This document shows, in pieces, positions 29,411 through 37,792 of a stretch of DNA of 64,000 nucleotides. Source of the DNA: Arsenicicoccus piscis (lineage in GTDB: Bacteria; Actinomycetota; Actinomycetes; Actinomycetales; Dermatophilaceae). Within the stretch, counting starts at the first letter, position 1, and each line of letters begins with the position of its first letter. Where the stretch lies: the NCBI RefSeq assembly GCF_022568835.1, contig NZ_JAKZHV010000003.1:1-64000 (forward strand), read 5' to 3'. Position numbers and translations under genes: made by a program. The notes beneath the pieces were generated by a model. The model ran no database searches, was not told the origin of the DNA, and saw only the letters and a program-made list of their open reading frames with translations.

Positions 29411-30640
29411 ATGACTGCGGTCCAGCACGTCCTCTTCGCCCTGCTGCTCGTCATCGGTCTGGTGCGGGCGGTGCAGGACGGCGCTGCCACCGTGCCCCTC
29501 CTGCTCGCCACGCTCGCGCTGGTCGGCTGGTACGCCGCCGGCGCGCGGCTCGGGCGCCGCGCCCAGGACCAGCCGTCCGCGCCCCGCCCCGCCTTGGGCG
29601 CCTGGTTCCTCCTCGGACTCGCCCTCGTCTGGGTCGCCCTGGTGCTGATCTCGCACGAGCTCGTCTGGCTGGCCTTCAGCCTGTGGCTGCTCGCGGGTCA
29701 CCTCATGACGACGCGGGTAGCCCTCCCCTTCAGTCTCGCGGTCCTCGGCGTCGTCGTCGCGGCGCCGTGGCACGCGCTCGGGGCGCCACCCGGTGCGGCC
29801 GGGATCATCGGGCCGGCGGTGGGTGCGGCATTCGCGCTGGCGCTCTCGCGCGGTCAGCAGCGCCTGGTCCGGGAGAACATCGAGCGCCGCCGGCTGGTCG
29901 AGTCGCTGGTCCGCGCGCAGGCCGAGTCCGAGCTGCTGCACGCCGAGCTCGCCTCTGCGCAAAGGGAGTCCGGCATCCTCGCGGAGCGCACGCGCCTCTC
30001 GCGGGACATCCACGACACGCTCGCGCAGGGCTTCTCGTCCATCCTGCTGCTGGCTCGCGCCGGTGCCGTCGCCGACGCCGATCGGCGGGCCGAGCTGCTC
30101 GCGCAGATTGAGGCCACGGCCTCCGACAACCTGGTCGAGGCCCGCCGCGTCGTGGGCGCGCTGGCGCCCCAGCAGCTCGAGGGCAGCGGGCTCGCCTCCG
30201 CGCTGCGCCGGATCCTGGACGCGCAGGCGGACGAGACCGGTGTGGCTACCGAGCTGCGGGTGGAGGGCGACCTCGCGTCCCTGCCCACGGTCGTCGAGGT
30301 AGCCCTCCTGCGCGCTGCCCAGGGCGCCCTCGCCAACGTGCGCGAGCACTCCGCCGCGCGGCACGTCGTCGTCACGCTCACCGAGTCCGACGACAGCGTC
30401 CGACTCGACGTGGTCGACGACGGCCGGGGGTTCGACGCCGCCGCGTGGGCGAGGGCGGCGCCGAGCGCACCGGAGCTCGGGGGCTACGGACTGCGCTCGT
30501 CGCGTGCACGGCTGCGCGAGCTCGGTGGTGGTCTCGAGATCGAGAGCCAGGCCGGGTCGGGCACGGCGCTCTCGGCGTATGTGCCTCTCACGCAAGCATT
30601 CTCGAGCCACCCCGTCGACCACGAGGAGGATCACCGATGA
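29411..30640 (+). CDS. Sensor histidine kinase (NarL-partner type)
   Basis: 409-residue membrane kinase. About five to six hydrophobic segments fill the first 150 residues. A coiled linker leads to the HisKA_3 phosphoacceptor His201 in LSRDIHDTLAQGFSS, and HATPase_c has the N-box near LANVREHSAARHV and the G-box in GYGLRSSRARLREL. The start is unsure: in-frame GTG codons at 29369 and 29375 are possible, none with a good ribosome site. It overlaps the response regulator by four bases (ATGA). It is read in the same direction as the MmpL gene and may sense the same kind of signal. Confidence 0.88.
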   Translation: MTAVQHVLFALLLVIGLVRAVQDGAATVPLLLATLALVGWYAAGARLGRRAQDQPSAPRPALGAWFLLGLALVWVALVLISHELVWLAFSLWLLAGHLMTTRVALPFSLAVLGVVVAAPWHALGAPPGAAGIIGPAVGAAFALALSRGQQRLVRENIERRRLVESLVRAQAESELLHAELASAQRESGILAERTRLSRDIHDTLAQGFSSILLLARAGAVADADRRAELLAQIEATASDNLVEARRVVGALAPQQLEGSGLASALRRILDAQADETGVATELRVEGDLASLPTVVEVALLRAAQGALANVREHSAARHVVVTLTESDDSVRLDVVDDGRGFDAAAWARAAPSAPELGGYGLRSSRARLRELGGGLEIESQAGSGTALSAYVPLTQAFSSHPVDHEEDHR

Positions 30641-31260
30641 CCGTTCGGGTCCTGATCGTGGACGACCACCCGGTGGTGCGCTCCGGCCTGGTGGCGCTGC
30701 TCGGCGCCCAGCCCGACCTGGAGATCGTCGGCGAGTCGGCCAGCGGCGAGGAGGCGGTGCAGCTGGCCGCACAGACCGCGCCCGAGGTGGTGCTCTGCGA
30801 CCTGCGGCTCGGCGCGGGGATGGACGGGGTCGCCGTGACCCGCGCGCTCGCCGGCCTCGCGGCGTCCCCGGCGGTGGTCATCCTCACGACCTACGACCAC
30901 GACGTCGACATCGTGCGCGCCGTCGAGGCGGGCGCCGCGGGCTACCTGCTCAAGGACGCGGCCCCCGCAGAGATCGCCGCAGCGGTGACCCAGGCCGCGG
31001 CCGGCGAGACGATCCTGTCGCCGGACCTGACCGAGCGGGTCATCCACACCATGCGCAACCGCACCGCCGGGCTCAGTGCGCGCGAGCTGGACGTGCTGCG
31101 GCTGGTCGCTCAGGGCCTGTCCAACCGGGACACCGCGGCGCGCCTGTTCGTCAGCGAGGCCACCGTGAAGTCGCACCTCATCCACGTCTTCAGCAAGCTC
31201 GGCGTCGACTCGCGCACCGCCGCCGTGGCCGCGGCCCGGGCGGCGGGGCTGATCGACTGA
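30637..31260 (+). CDS. Response regulator, NarL/LuxR type
   Basis: 207-residue two-domain regulator. The receiver has acidic pair Asp9/Asp10 (LIVDDHPVV), phospho-acceptor Asp55 (VVLCDLRLGAG), Thr in ILTTYDHD and Lys in YLLKDAAPAE. The LuxR-type helix-turn-helix reads LSARELDVLRLVAQGLSNRD, then SEATVKSHLIHVFSKL. GAGGAGG precedes the ATG, which is coupled to the kinase. Targets are not visible; no repeated box was found nearby. Confidence 0.92.
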   Translation: MTVRVLIVDDHPVVRSGLVALLGAQPDLEIVGESASGEEAVQLAAQTAPEVVLCDLRLGAGMDGVAVTRALAGLAASPAVVILTTYDHDVDIVRAVEAGAAGYLLKDAAPAEIAAAVTQAAAGETILSPDLTERVIHTMRNRTAGLSARELDVLRLVAQGLSNRDTAARLFVSEATVKSHLIHVFSKLGVDSRTAAVAAARAAGLID

Positions 31261-31287
31261 GCCGAGGAGTCTGGGGGTCGGCGGGAG

Positions 31288-31725
31288 TCAGCTCTTGGTG
31301 AGATCCTGGGCCAGCATCACCAGGATCCCGCTGGGCCCCCGCAGATAGGTGAGCTTGTAGACCTCCCCGTAGGTCGCGACGCCGCGCATGGGTTGGCAAC
31401 CGTGCTGGGCGGCGATGGCGAGGGACTCGTCGATGTCGTCCACCGAGAACGCGACGCGGTGCATACCGATCTCGTGCGGCCGGGTCGGGCTCGTCTCGAT
31501 CGCGTGGGGGTGGAGATACTCGAACAGCTCGAGGCAGGCGTTGCCGTCGGGGGTCTGCAGCACCGCGATCTTCGCGTGGTTGCCGTCGAGCCCGACCGCG
31601 GTGTCGGCCCACTCCCCGCTGATCGTGTCGCGGCCCACGACGCTCAGGCCGAGGTCGGTGAAGAAGGCGATGGCCTCCTCGAGATCACGGACGGCGATCC
31701 CGACGTTCTCGAAGGTGATGGGCAT
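31288..31725 (-). CDS. VOC family protein (glyoxalase fold)
   Basis: 145-residue protein of the vicinal-oxygen-chelate superfamily. It starts ITFENVGIAVRDLEEAIAFF, has ELFEYLHPHAIE in the middle, and MHRVAFSVDDIDESLAIA opens the second module. Candidate metal ligands are the Glu in ELFEY and the His in GMHRVAF. Substrate unknown; methylmalonyl-CoA epimerase-like and lactoylglutathione-lyase-like proteins look similar. GGAG lies upstream of the ATG. It sits 8 bases after the VapC stop on the same strand. Confidence 0.82.
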   Translation of the reverse strand: MPITFENVGIAVRDLEEAIAFFTDLGLSVVGRDTISGEWADTAVGLDGNHAKIAVLQTPDGNACLELFEYLHPHAIETSPTRPHEIGMHRVAFSVDDIDESLAIAAQHGCQPMRGVATYGEVYKLTYLRGPSGILVMLAQDLTKS

Positions 31726-31733
31726 GCTCGCTC

Positions 31734-32126
31734 CTAGATCGCCGGCAACAGGTCGGTGTGGTTGAAGTCCTCGCCCACAAAGAGCAGCGGGCGCCCGGTG
31801 ACCGCGGCCAGGGCGTAGGCGAAGCAGTCCCCCACGTTCAGTCGGGCCCCGCTGCCGCTGCCCGGCCCGAACTGCTGGTAGGCCAACCGACCCACCTCCG
31901 CCTGCTCGGCGGTGACCGGTTCCACGACCACGCCGAGCAGGTCGAGCAGCCGGGTCAGCCGCCGCCACTGCGCCGGCGGCAGTCGTCGCTGCAGGACGAT
32001 GCTGCACTCGAGCAACGTCCCGGCCGACATCGCCAGGTCCTGCGCCTCGAAGAGCGCCGCCTCCACGCGCTCGCTCCCGGGCTCCTCCAGCAGGACGGCG
32101 ACCAGCGCCGACGTGTCGACGATCAT
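31734..32126 (-). CDS. vapC: PIN-domain toxin of a VapBC pair
   Basis: 130-residue PIN-domain ribonuclease. The acidic Mg-binding residues are Asp4 (MIVDTSALVA), Glu40 (TLLECSIV), Asp100 (NVGDCFAYALA) and Asp120 (GEDFNHTDL). The layout matches the Mycobacterium VapC subgroup whose antitoxins are RHH-like Rv0623-type proteins. VapC toxins cut tRNA or rRNA when free of antitoxin. Its start overlaps the antitoxin stop by four bases. Confidence 0.9.
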   Translation of the reverse strand: MIVDTSALVAVLLEEPGSERVEAALFEAQDLAMSAGTLLECSIVLQRRLPPAQWRRLTRLLDLLGVVVEPVTAEQAEVGRLAYQQFGPGSGSGARLNVGDCFAYALAAVTGRPLLFVGEDFNHTDLLPAI

Positions 32127-32407
32127 CGCGAAAGGCCCGCCTCGTCGTAGAGCCCCTCCGCGCCCTGACGGATCGCGGCGCGGTCCTCGTCGGTCAGCCG
32201 CGTCCGGAGCTCACCGAGCAGCACCCGGGCCTCACCCCGTCGCCGCCGTTCCGCCTCGTCCTCGTCGGGCGCGGCAGCGGCGCTGTCCAGCACCTCGAGG
32301 TACTGCTCCAGCGCCCTCTCCAGCACGCTCACCTGCGTGAGACCGGTGCGCTCGGCCGCCCGCCGCGCGAGCTCGCAGACGTGATCGTTCTTGATGTTGA
32401 GGGCCAT
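32123..32407 (-). CDS. vapB: VapB-type antitoxin
   Basis: 94-residue antitoxin of the PSK/Rv0623 type: MALNIKNDHVCELARRAAER, a DNA-binding N-terminus, then an acidic linker (PDEDEAERRRRGE) and a C-terminal toxin-binding helix. It precedes and is coupled to vapC. A long palindrome just upstream is probably its autoregulatory operator. Confidence 0.88.
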   Translation of the reverse strand: MALNIKNDHVCELARRAAERTGLTQVSVLERALEQYLEVLDSAAAAPDEDEAERRRRGEARVLLGELRTRLTDEDRAAIRQGAEGLYDEAGLSR

Positions 32408-32414
32408 GGGTAGA

Positions 32415-32447
32415 CGTTACACCTCGATACGGTGCCATGGTGTAACG
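32415..32447. promoter_or_regulatory. Putative VapBC operator
   Basis: Perfect 9-base arms CGTTACACC (32415-32423) and GGTGTAACG (32439-32447) with a 15-base spacer, starting 7 bases upstream of the vapB ATG. The position and symmetry fit binding of a VapBC complex that represses its own transcription. Confidence 0.65.
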
Positions 32448-32553
32448 GACCATTGGCCGCCGGGCGCGCGGAGGCAGATCGTTGCACCCGGCCGAGGCTG
32501 TGCCGCCACCTGCCACTACAGTGGGGCCAACCTCATCGGGGAGGGTTCAACTG

Positions 32554-34122
32554 ATGTCCGCACACACCGGAGGTAGATCCGCAGGGCCGCCGCTGACTCG
32601 TCGGCAGGCACTCCAGCTCGGCGCTGCCGTGGCCCTGGGCGGCGCGACCGCGTCGCTGGCCGGCTGCTCGGCGTCCTCGGACGCCATCACCTCACAGCTC
32701 ATCCACGGCGCCACGGGCGGCGGACTGAAGGACACCCTGGACCCGCATTTCCCGGTGACCATGCCCGACATCGCGCGCGTCCGCAGCCTCTACGAGCCGC
32801 TGCTGCGGTTCACCCCGGACTACACGATCGAGCCGTCGCTGGCGACGGCGGTCGAGCACAACGCCGACGCGACCGAGTGGACGTTCCACCTGCGCGAGGG
32901 CGTGACCTTCCACGACGGCAGACCGCTCACCGCCGACGACGTGAAGGCGTCGATCGAGCGGATGGCCGACCCCAAGAACCCGGCCGCGCTGTTCTCCGAC
33001 ATCGCCCCGACCGTAGACCTCGCCGCGAGCAAGGCGCTCGACGACAAGACCTACCGGATCAAGCTCAAGGTGCCGCACAGCATCCTCGACCAGGTGCTCG
33101 CGTCCTACTCGCTCGGCGTCGTGCCGCGCGACTTCGACGTCAAGCATCCCATCGGCACCGGTCCGTTCCGCTACGAGAGCTTCCTGCCCGGCCAGCGCAG
33201 CCACTTCGTCCGGCACGACGGCTACTGGGACCACAAGGCCAAGGTCGACTCGCTGCTGATCCTCGACTTCGGCGACGACGCCGCCAAGGTGTCAGCGCTG
33301 CTCGCCGGGCAGGTGCACACGATCGACAACCTGCCGCCCTATCTCGCCTCGGCCATCGGGCAGCAGGGCGCCCACGCGCTCGTGTCCGAGACCGGCGGCT
33401 GGGTGCCGTTCACCATGCGCGTGGATCAAAAACCGTTCTCGGACAAGCGAGTCCGCCAGGCGATGCGGCTGATCGTCGACCGCCAGCAGCTCATCGACCA
33501 GGCGCTCTCGGGGTTCGGGCGCGTCGGCAACGACCTCTACGGGCCGTTCGACCCGGACTACCTCGGCACGGAGCTGCCGCAGCGTCATCAGGACATCGCC
33601 CAGGCCAAGCACCTACTCAAGGCCGCCGGCCACGAGGACCTCCAGGTCGAGCTGGTCACCTCGCCTGCGGTCGGCTCCGGCGGCGTCGAGTCGGCCAACC
33701 TGCTGGTGCAGCAGGCGGCCAAGGCCGGCGTGCAGGTGCGCGTCACGAAGGCCGACCCCAGCGTGTTCTACGGACCGCAGTACCTCCAGTGGCTCTTCGC
33801 CCAGGACTTCTGGTCCACCCGGCTCTACCTCCCGCAGGCGATCGCGTGTGCCCTGAAGACATCGCCCTACAACGAGACTCACTTCGACCACCCGCAGTTC
33901 ACCGAGCTCATCACCTCGGCGCGGCGCGAGACCGACCCGGCCCGGCGGCGCACCCTGCTGCAGGACGCCCAGCGCATCGAGTACGACGAGGGCGGGCTGA
34001 TCATCTGGGCGTTCGCCAACCAGGTCGACGGCTACTCCCGCCAGGTCAGCGGCGTCGTGCCGTGCCGCGAGCAACCCGTGTCGTCCTACCGCTTCCACCT
34101 GTTCACGGTGAAGGACCAGTGA
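32554..34122 (+). CDS. ABC transporter substrate-binding lipoprotein (peptide/nickel family)
   Basis: 522-residue SBP_bac_5 protein. The N-terminus has a twin-arginine pattern (PLTRRQALQLG) and a lipobox SLAGC, so it is a lipoprotein probably exported by Tat. The body shows the family marks AVEHNADATEWTFHLREGV (near 100), FHDGRPLTADDV and PIGTGPFRYESF. GGGGAGG precedes the ATG. It is the first gene of a four-gene importer operon and touches the next gene as TGATG. The ligand is not predictable: oligopeptides, nickel and sugars are all known in this family. Confidence 0.9.
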   Translation: MSAHTGGRSAGPPLTRRQALQLGAAVALGGATASLAGCSASSDAITSQLIHGATGGGLKDTLDPHFPVTMPDIARVRSLYEPLLRFTPDYTIEPSLATAVEHNADATEWTFHLREGVTFHDGRPLTADDVKASIERMADPKNPAALFSDIAPTVDLAASKALDDKTYRIKLKVPHSILDQVLASYSLGVVPRDFDVKHPIGTGPFRYESFLPGQRSHFVRHDGYWDHKAKVDSLLILDFGDDAAKVSALLAGQVHTIDNLPPYLASAIGQQGAHALVSETGGWVPFTMRVDQKPFSDKRVRQAMRLIVDRQQLIDQALSGFGRVGNDLYGPFDPDYLGTELPQRHQDIAQAKHLLKAAGHEDLQVELVTSPAVGSGGVESANLLVQQAAKAGVQVRVTKADPSVFYGPQYLQWLFAQDFWSTRLYLPQAIACALKTSPYNETHFDHPQFTELITSARRETDPARRRTLLQDAQRIEYDEGGLIIWAFANQVDGYSRQVSGVVPCREQPVSSYRFHLFTVKDQ

Positions 34123-35174
34123 TGTCGACCGCAGCCAGCCACGCAGCCACACCGGCCCCCTCGCCCGAGCCGGACCGCCGCGACACCGCCCAGGGGCGAT
34201 CGGCCGGACGGGCGTGGACTCGCTGGATCCTCAAGCGACTTGGTCTCGCCGTCCTCACCTTGTGGGTCGTCTCGCTCATCGTCTTCGTCGCCACCTCGGC
34301 GCTCGGCGACCCGGTCCGCGCGATCCTCGGCAAGGACTTCGCCGTCAGCCCCGAGCGGGTCGCGCAGATCCGCGCGGCGATGCACCTGGACGAGTCGCTG
34401 CCCCAGCGCTACTGGATCTGGCTGTCCGGGCTGCTGCGCGGGGACCTCGGCACCTCCATCGCCAACGGCGTCCCGGTCAGCGAGCTGATCGGTGCCAAGG
34501 TCGCCAACAGCGCCTTCCTCGTCCTGGTGGTCACGCTCATCATGGTGCCGCTGTCGCTCGGCCTCGCGATCCTCGCCGCACGGCACCGAGGAGGCCCGAT
34601 CGACAACGCGATTCAGGTGGTCACCCTCGCCCTTGCCGGCGTCCCGGAGTTCGTCACCGGCATCCTGCTCGTGTCGCTGCTGTCGACCAGCGTCTTCCAC
34701 ATCCTGCCCGCGGTCACGGTGCTGCCGGCGGGTGCGATGGTCTGGCAACGCCCGCTCGGGCTGATCCTGCCGGTCGCCACCCTGGTGATCGCCGTGGTGC
34801 CTTATCTCGCGCGGATCCTGCGCTCCACCCTCGTCGAGACGATGGACTCGGACTACGTCGAGCTGGCGCGGCTCAAGGGCATCCCCGAGCGACTCGTGCT
34901 GCGCCGTCACGCGCTGCCCAACACCCTGGTCCCCACGGTCCAGGTGTCCGCGCTCCAGCTCGCCTGGCTCGTCGGCGGCGTCGTGCTGGTCGAGTACCTC
35001 TTCAACTTCCCCGGCATCGGCGCCGCGCTCGTCGACGCGGTCCGCAACGGCGACTTCCCGGTGGTCCAGGCGCTCGCCATGGTGATCGCCGCGGTCTACA
35101 TCGTTGTCAACCTGGTCGCGGACGCGTTGTCGATCCTGCTCACCCCGCGCGCCCGGACGGAGATGGTGGCATGA
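34122..35174 (+). CDS. ABC transporter permease, DppB type
   Basis: 350-residue permease with a 35-residue Pro/Ala-rich cytoplasmic N-tail. The usual DppB features follow: first helix, RYWIWLSGLLRGDLGTSI, and the EAA loop with LKGIPERLVLRRHALPNTL. About six helices. The start overlaps the previous stop (TGATG) and the end overlaps the next gene (ATGA), so translation is coupled along the operon. Confidence 0.92.
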   Translation: MSTAASHAATPAPSPEPDRRDTAQGRSAGRAWTRWILKRLGLAVLTLWVVSLIVFVATSALGDPVRAILGKDFAVSPERVAQIRAAMHLDESLPQRYWIWLSGLLRGDLGTSIANGVPVSELIGAKVANSAFLVLVVTLIMVPLSLGLAILAARHRGGPIDNAIQVVTLALAGVPEFVTGILLVSLLSTSVFHILPAVTVLPAGAMVWQRPLGLILPVATLVIAVVPYLARILRSTLVETMDSDYVELARLKGIPERLVLRRHALPNTLVPTVQVSALQLAWLVGGVVLVEYLFNFPGIGAALVDAVRNGDFPVVQALAMVIAAVYIVVNLVADALSILLTPRARTEMVA

Positions 35175-35989
35175 ACCGCCTCGCCGGCCTCGCGCGCGAC
35201 CCCAAGATCGTCATCGGTAGCGCCATCACCCTCCTCGTCGTCCTGCTCGGTGTGCTCGGGCCGCTGCTCGCGCCGCACGGCGAGTTCGACATCGTCGGTA
35301 GACCGTTCACGCACGAGGGCTCGTTCCTCGGCACCGACTATCTGGGCCAGGACGTGCTCAGCCGGGTGCTCTACGGCGGGCGCTCGATCCTGCTCATGTC
35401 GATCCTCGCGACGGCGCTCGGCATGGTGGTGGGCGTGACCTACGGCGTGCTCGCGGCGTATGCCGGCGGCTGGGTCGACGAGCTCTTGATGCGCACCAAC
35501 GACGTGCTCCTCGCGTTCCCGCAGATCCTCGTCGCGCTGCTCGTGCTGAGCGCGGTGCGCCAGCCGTCGTGGTGGGTGATCGTGCTGTTCGTCGGGCTGG
35601 CGCATGCCCCTCGCGTCGCACGGGTCGCCCGAGGCGTCGCCCTGACCTACGTGAGGCGCGACTTCGTGGCGGCCGCCCAGGCCGTCGGCGAGAAGCGCTG
35701 GCGGATCGTCGCCACCGAGCTCGGCCCCAACCTGGTCGTGCCGCTGCTGGCGGAAGCGGGGCTCCGACTCACCTACTCGATCGGGCTCATCGCCGGTATC
35801 GGCTTCCTCGGGTTCGCCGCCGACCCGGGCGCTGCGGACTGGGGCCAGATGACCAACGAGAACCGCCTCGGTCTGCTCGTGCAGCCCTGGGGCGTCCTCG
35901 CTCCCGTCCTCGTCATCGCGCTCTTCACGATCGGGACCAACCTCATCGCCGACGCCCTCGGCTCCCATGCGGCACAGGGGGACTCATGA
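35171..35989 (+). CDS. ABC transporter permease, DppC type
   Basis: 272-residue permease partner. The N-terminal segment LGTDYLGQDVLSRVLYGGRS and the EAA loop (YVRRDFVAAAQAVGEKRWRI, then ATELGPNLVVPL) identify the DppC type. Six helices. It sits between the DppB-type permease and the ATPase, with ATGA at both junctions; the second ATGA is out of frame with the ATPase (see that entry). Confidence 0.92.
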   Translation: MNRLAGLARDPKIVIGSAITLLVVLLGVLGPLLAPHGEFDIVGRPFTHEGSFLGTDYLGQDVLSRVLYGGRSILLMSILATALGMVVGVTYGVLAAYAGGWVDELLMRTNDVLLAFPQILVALLVLSAVRQPSWWVIVLFVGLAHAPRVARVARGVALTYVRRDFVAAAQAVGEKRWRIVATELGPNLVVPLLAEAGLRLTYSIGLIAGIGFLGFAADPGAADWGQMTNENRLGLLVQPWGVLAPVLVIALFTIGTNLIADALGSHAAQGDS

Positions 35990-36022
35990 CTCAACAACCG
36001 AAGTGCGACGCCCGTCTGTCTG

Positions 36023-37792
36023 GTGCGCGGCCTGGAGGTGGGGCTGGTCGGCCGCGACGTCGACGTCATCGACGGCGTGGACCTCACCATCCGTCCCGGT
36101 GAGATCGTCGGGCTGGTCGGCGAGTCCGGGTCGGGCAAGACCACGGCGGGCACGGCTCTGCTCGGCTACGCGCGCGCCGGAGCAGCGATCGTCGGTGGCG
36201 AGCTCGACGTGGCCGGCCACGAGCTGCGCGAGCTCTCCCCCACGCAGGTGCGCAACATCCGCGGCGTCGACGTGGCCTACGTCCCGCAGGACCCCAGCTC
36301 GGCGCTCAACCCCTCGATCCGGGTCGGCCGACAGCTGCGCGAGCTGCTCGACCTGCACGACATCGGCACCCCCGAGGAGCGCGACCGGCGCATCCGCGAG
36401 ATCCTGCCCGAGGTGGGGCTGCCCGGCACCGACGAGTTCCTCGCGCGCTACCCGCACCAGATGTCCGGCGGGCAGGTGCAGCGCGTGGCGCTCGCGATGG
36501 TGTTCCTGCCGCGCCCTCAGGTGCTGGTGCTCGACGAGCCGACCACCGGGCTCGACGTCACGACGCAGGGCCGGGTGCTCGCGACCCTGGCCGAGCTATG
36601 CGAACGCTTCTCTGTCGCAGCGCTCTATGTCACCCACGACCTCGCCGTGGTCGCCTCGATCGCCGACCGCGTGGCGGTCATGTACGCCGGCCGGGTCATC
36701 GAGCAAGGGGTGACGCGGGATGTGTTCTCCTCCCCCTCGCACCCCTACACGCGCGCGCTCCTCGCGGCGATCCCGCACCTGCACCGCGCCTTCGCGCTCA
36801 AGGGCATCCCGGGCAGCACGCCGGCGCCCGGTCGGCGACCCAGCGGCTGCCGCTTCCACGACCGGTGCCGCTTCGTGGCCGAGGAGTGCACGACGATCGA
36901 TCCGCCGCCGGTAGACCTCGGCAACGGTCACGAGGCCCGGTGCCTGCGCATCGCCGAGCTGCCACCGTGGGACCCGGACGACCGCGTCGTCGCCGACACC
37001 GCCCCCGACCGCGTCCGCGAGCCGTTGCTGTCGGTGTCGGACCTCGAGGTGTCCTACGGGCGGTCCACCGTCGTGCGCGACGTCAGCCTCGACCTCGCAC
37101 GCTCCGAGATCGTCGCCCTGGTGGGCGAGTCCGGCTCGGGCAAGACCACCATCTCGCGGTGCGTGGGTGGCCTGCACGGCGACTGGCGCGGGCGGATCAG
37201 CCTCGACGGGGTGGAGCTGGCGCCGACCGCCCGGGCGCGCACGGTCGAGCAGCGCAAGCGCATCCAGTACGTCTTCCAGAACCCCTACCAGTCGCTCAAC
37301 CCGCGACGCACCATCGAGCAGATCCTGCTGCGGCCGCTGGCCCTGTTCGGCGTCGCGCGCGGGCGACAGGCGCGAGACCGCGCCGCCGCGCTGCTCGAGT
37401 CGGTGCAGCTGGGGCCGGGCGTGCTGTCCATGCGCGCCGGAGGTCTGTCCGGGGGTGAGCGCCAGCGAGTAGCCATCGCACGCGCCCTCGCCGCCGAGCC
37501 GGACCTCCTCGTCTGCGACGAGATCACCTCTGCCCTCGACGTATCCATCCAGGCGTCGATCATCGACCTGCTCGAGGGGATCAAGCGTGAGCGCGGCATC
37601 TCGATGCTGTTCGTCACGCACGACCTCGCCCTGGCCCGCTCGGTCGCCGACCGGATGCTGGTGCTGCAGCACGGCCGGCTCGTCGAGACGGGGCTCACCG
37701 CCCAGATCCTCGACCACCCGCAGGGGCCCTACACCCAAGAGCTCATCTCGCACACGCCTCAGCTGGCGGCGGCGTTCTCCGACGGGGGCTGA
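36023..37792 (+). CDS. ABC transporter ATPase, two nucleotide-binding domains fused (DppD-DppF)
   Basis: 589 residues holding both ATPase domains of a peptide importer. Domain 1: Walker A GESGSGKTTAG, signature MSGGQVQRVALA, Walker B LVLDEPTTGLD, then the oligopeptide C-tail with Cys (GCRFHDRCRF, EECTTIDPP). Domain 2 from about 330: Walker A GESGSGKTTIS, signature LSGGERQRVAIA, Walker B LVCDEITSALD. The 5' end is odd. An ATG at 35986 overlaps the permease stop in the usual way but is out of frame. The in-frame sequence TPVCLVRGLEVG has only a GTG at 36023 with no ribosome site. One extra base (or two missing) between 35990 and 36015 is likely, so the true start may be 35986. Confidence 0.85.
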   Translation: MRGLEVGLVGRDVDVIDGVDLTIRPGEIVGLVGESGSGKTTAGTALLGYARAGAAIVGGELDVAGHELRELSPTQVRNIRGVDVAYVPQDPSSALNPSIRVGRQLRELLDLHDIGTPEERDRRIREILPEVGLPGTDEFLARYPHQMSGGQVQRVALAMVFLPRPQVLVLDEPTTGLDVTTQGRVLATLAELCERFSVAALYVTHDLAVVASIADRVAVMYAGRVIEQGVTRDVFSSPSHPYTRALLAAIPHLHRAFALKGIPGSTPAPGRRPSGCRFHDRCRFVAEECTTIDPPPVDLGNGHEARCLRIAELPPWDPDDRVVADTAPDRVREPLLSVSDLEVSYGRSTVVRDVSLDLARSEIVALVGESGSGKTTISRCVGGLHGDWRGRISLDGVELAPTARARTVEQRKRIQYVFQNPYQSLNPRRTIEQILLRPLALFGVARGRQARDRAAALLESVQLGPGVLSMRAGGLSGGERQRVAIARALAAEPDLLVCDEITSALDVSIQASIIDLLEGIKRERGISMLFVTHDLALARSVADRMLVLQHGRLVETGLTAQILDHPQGPYTQELISHTPQLAAAFSDGG

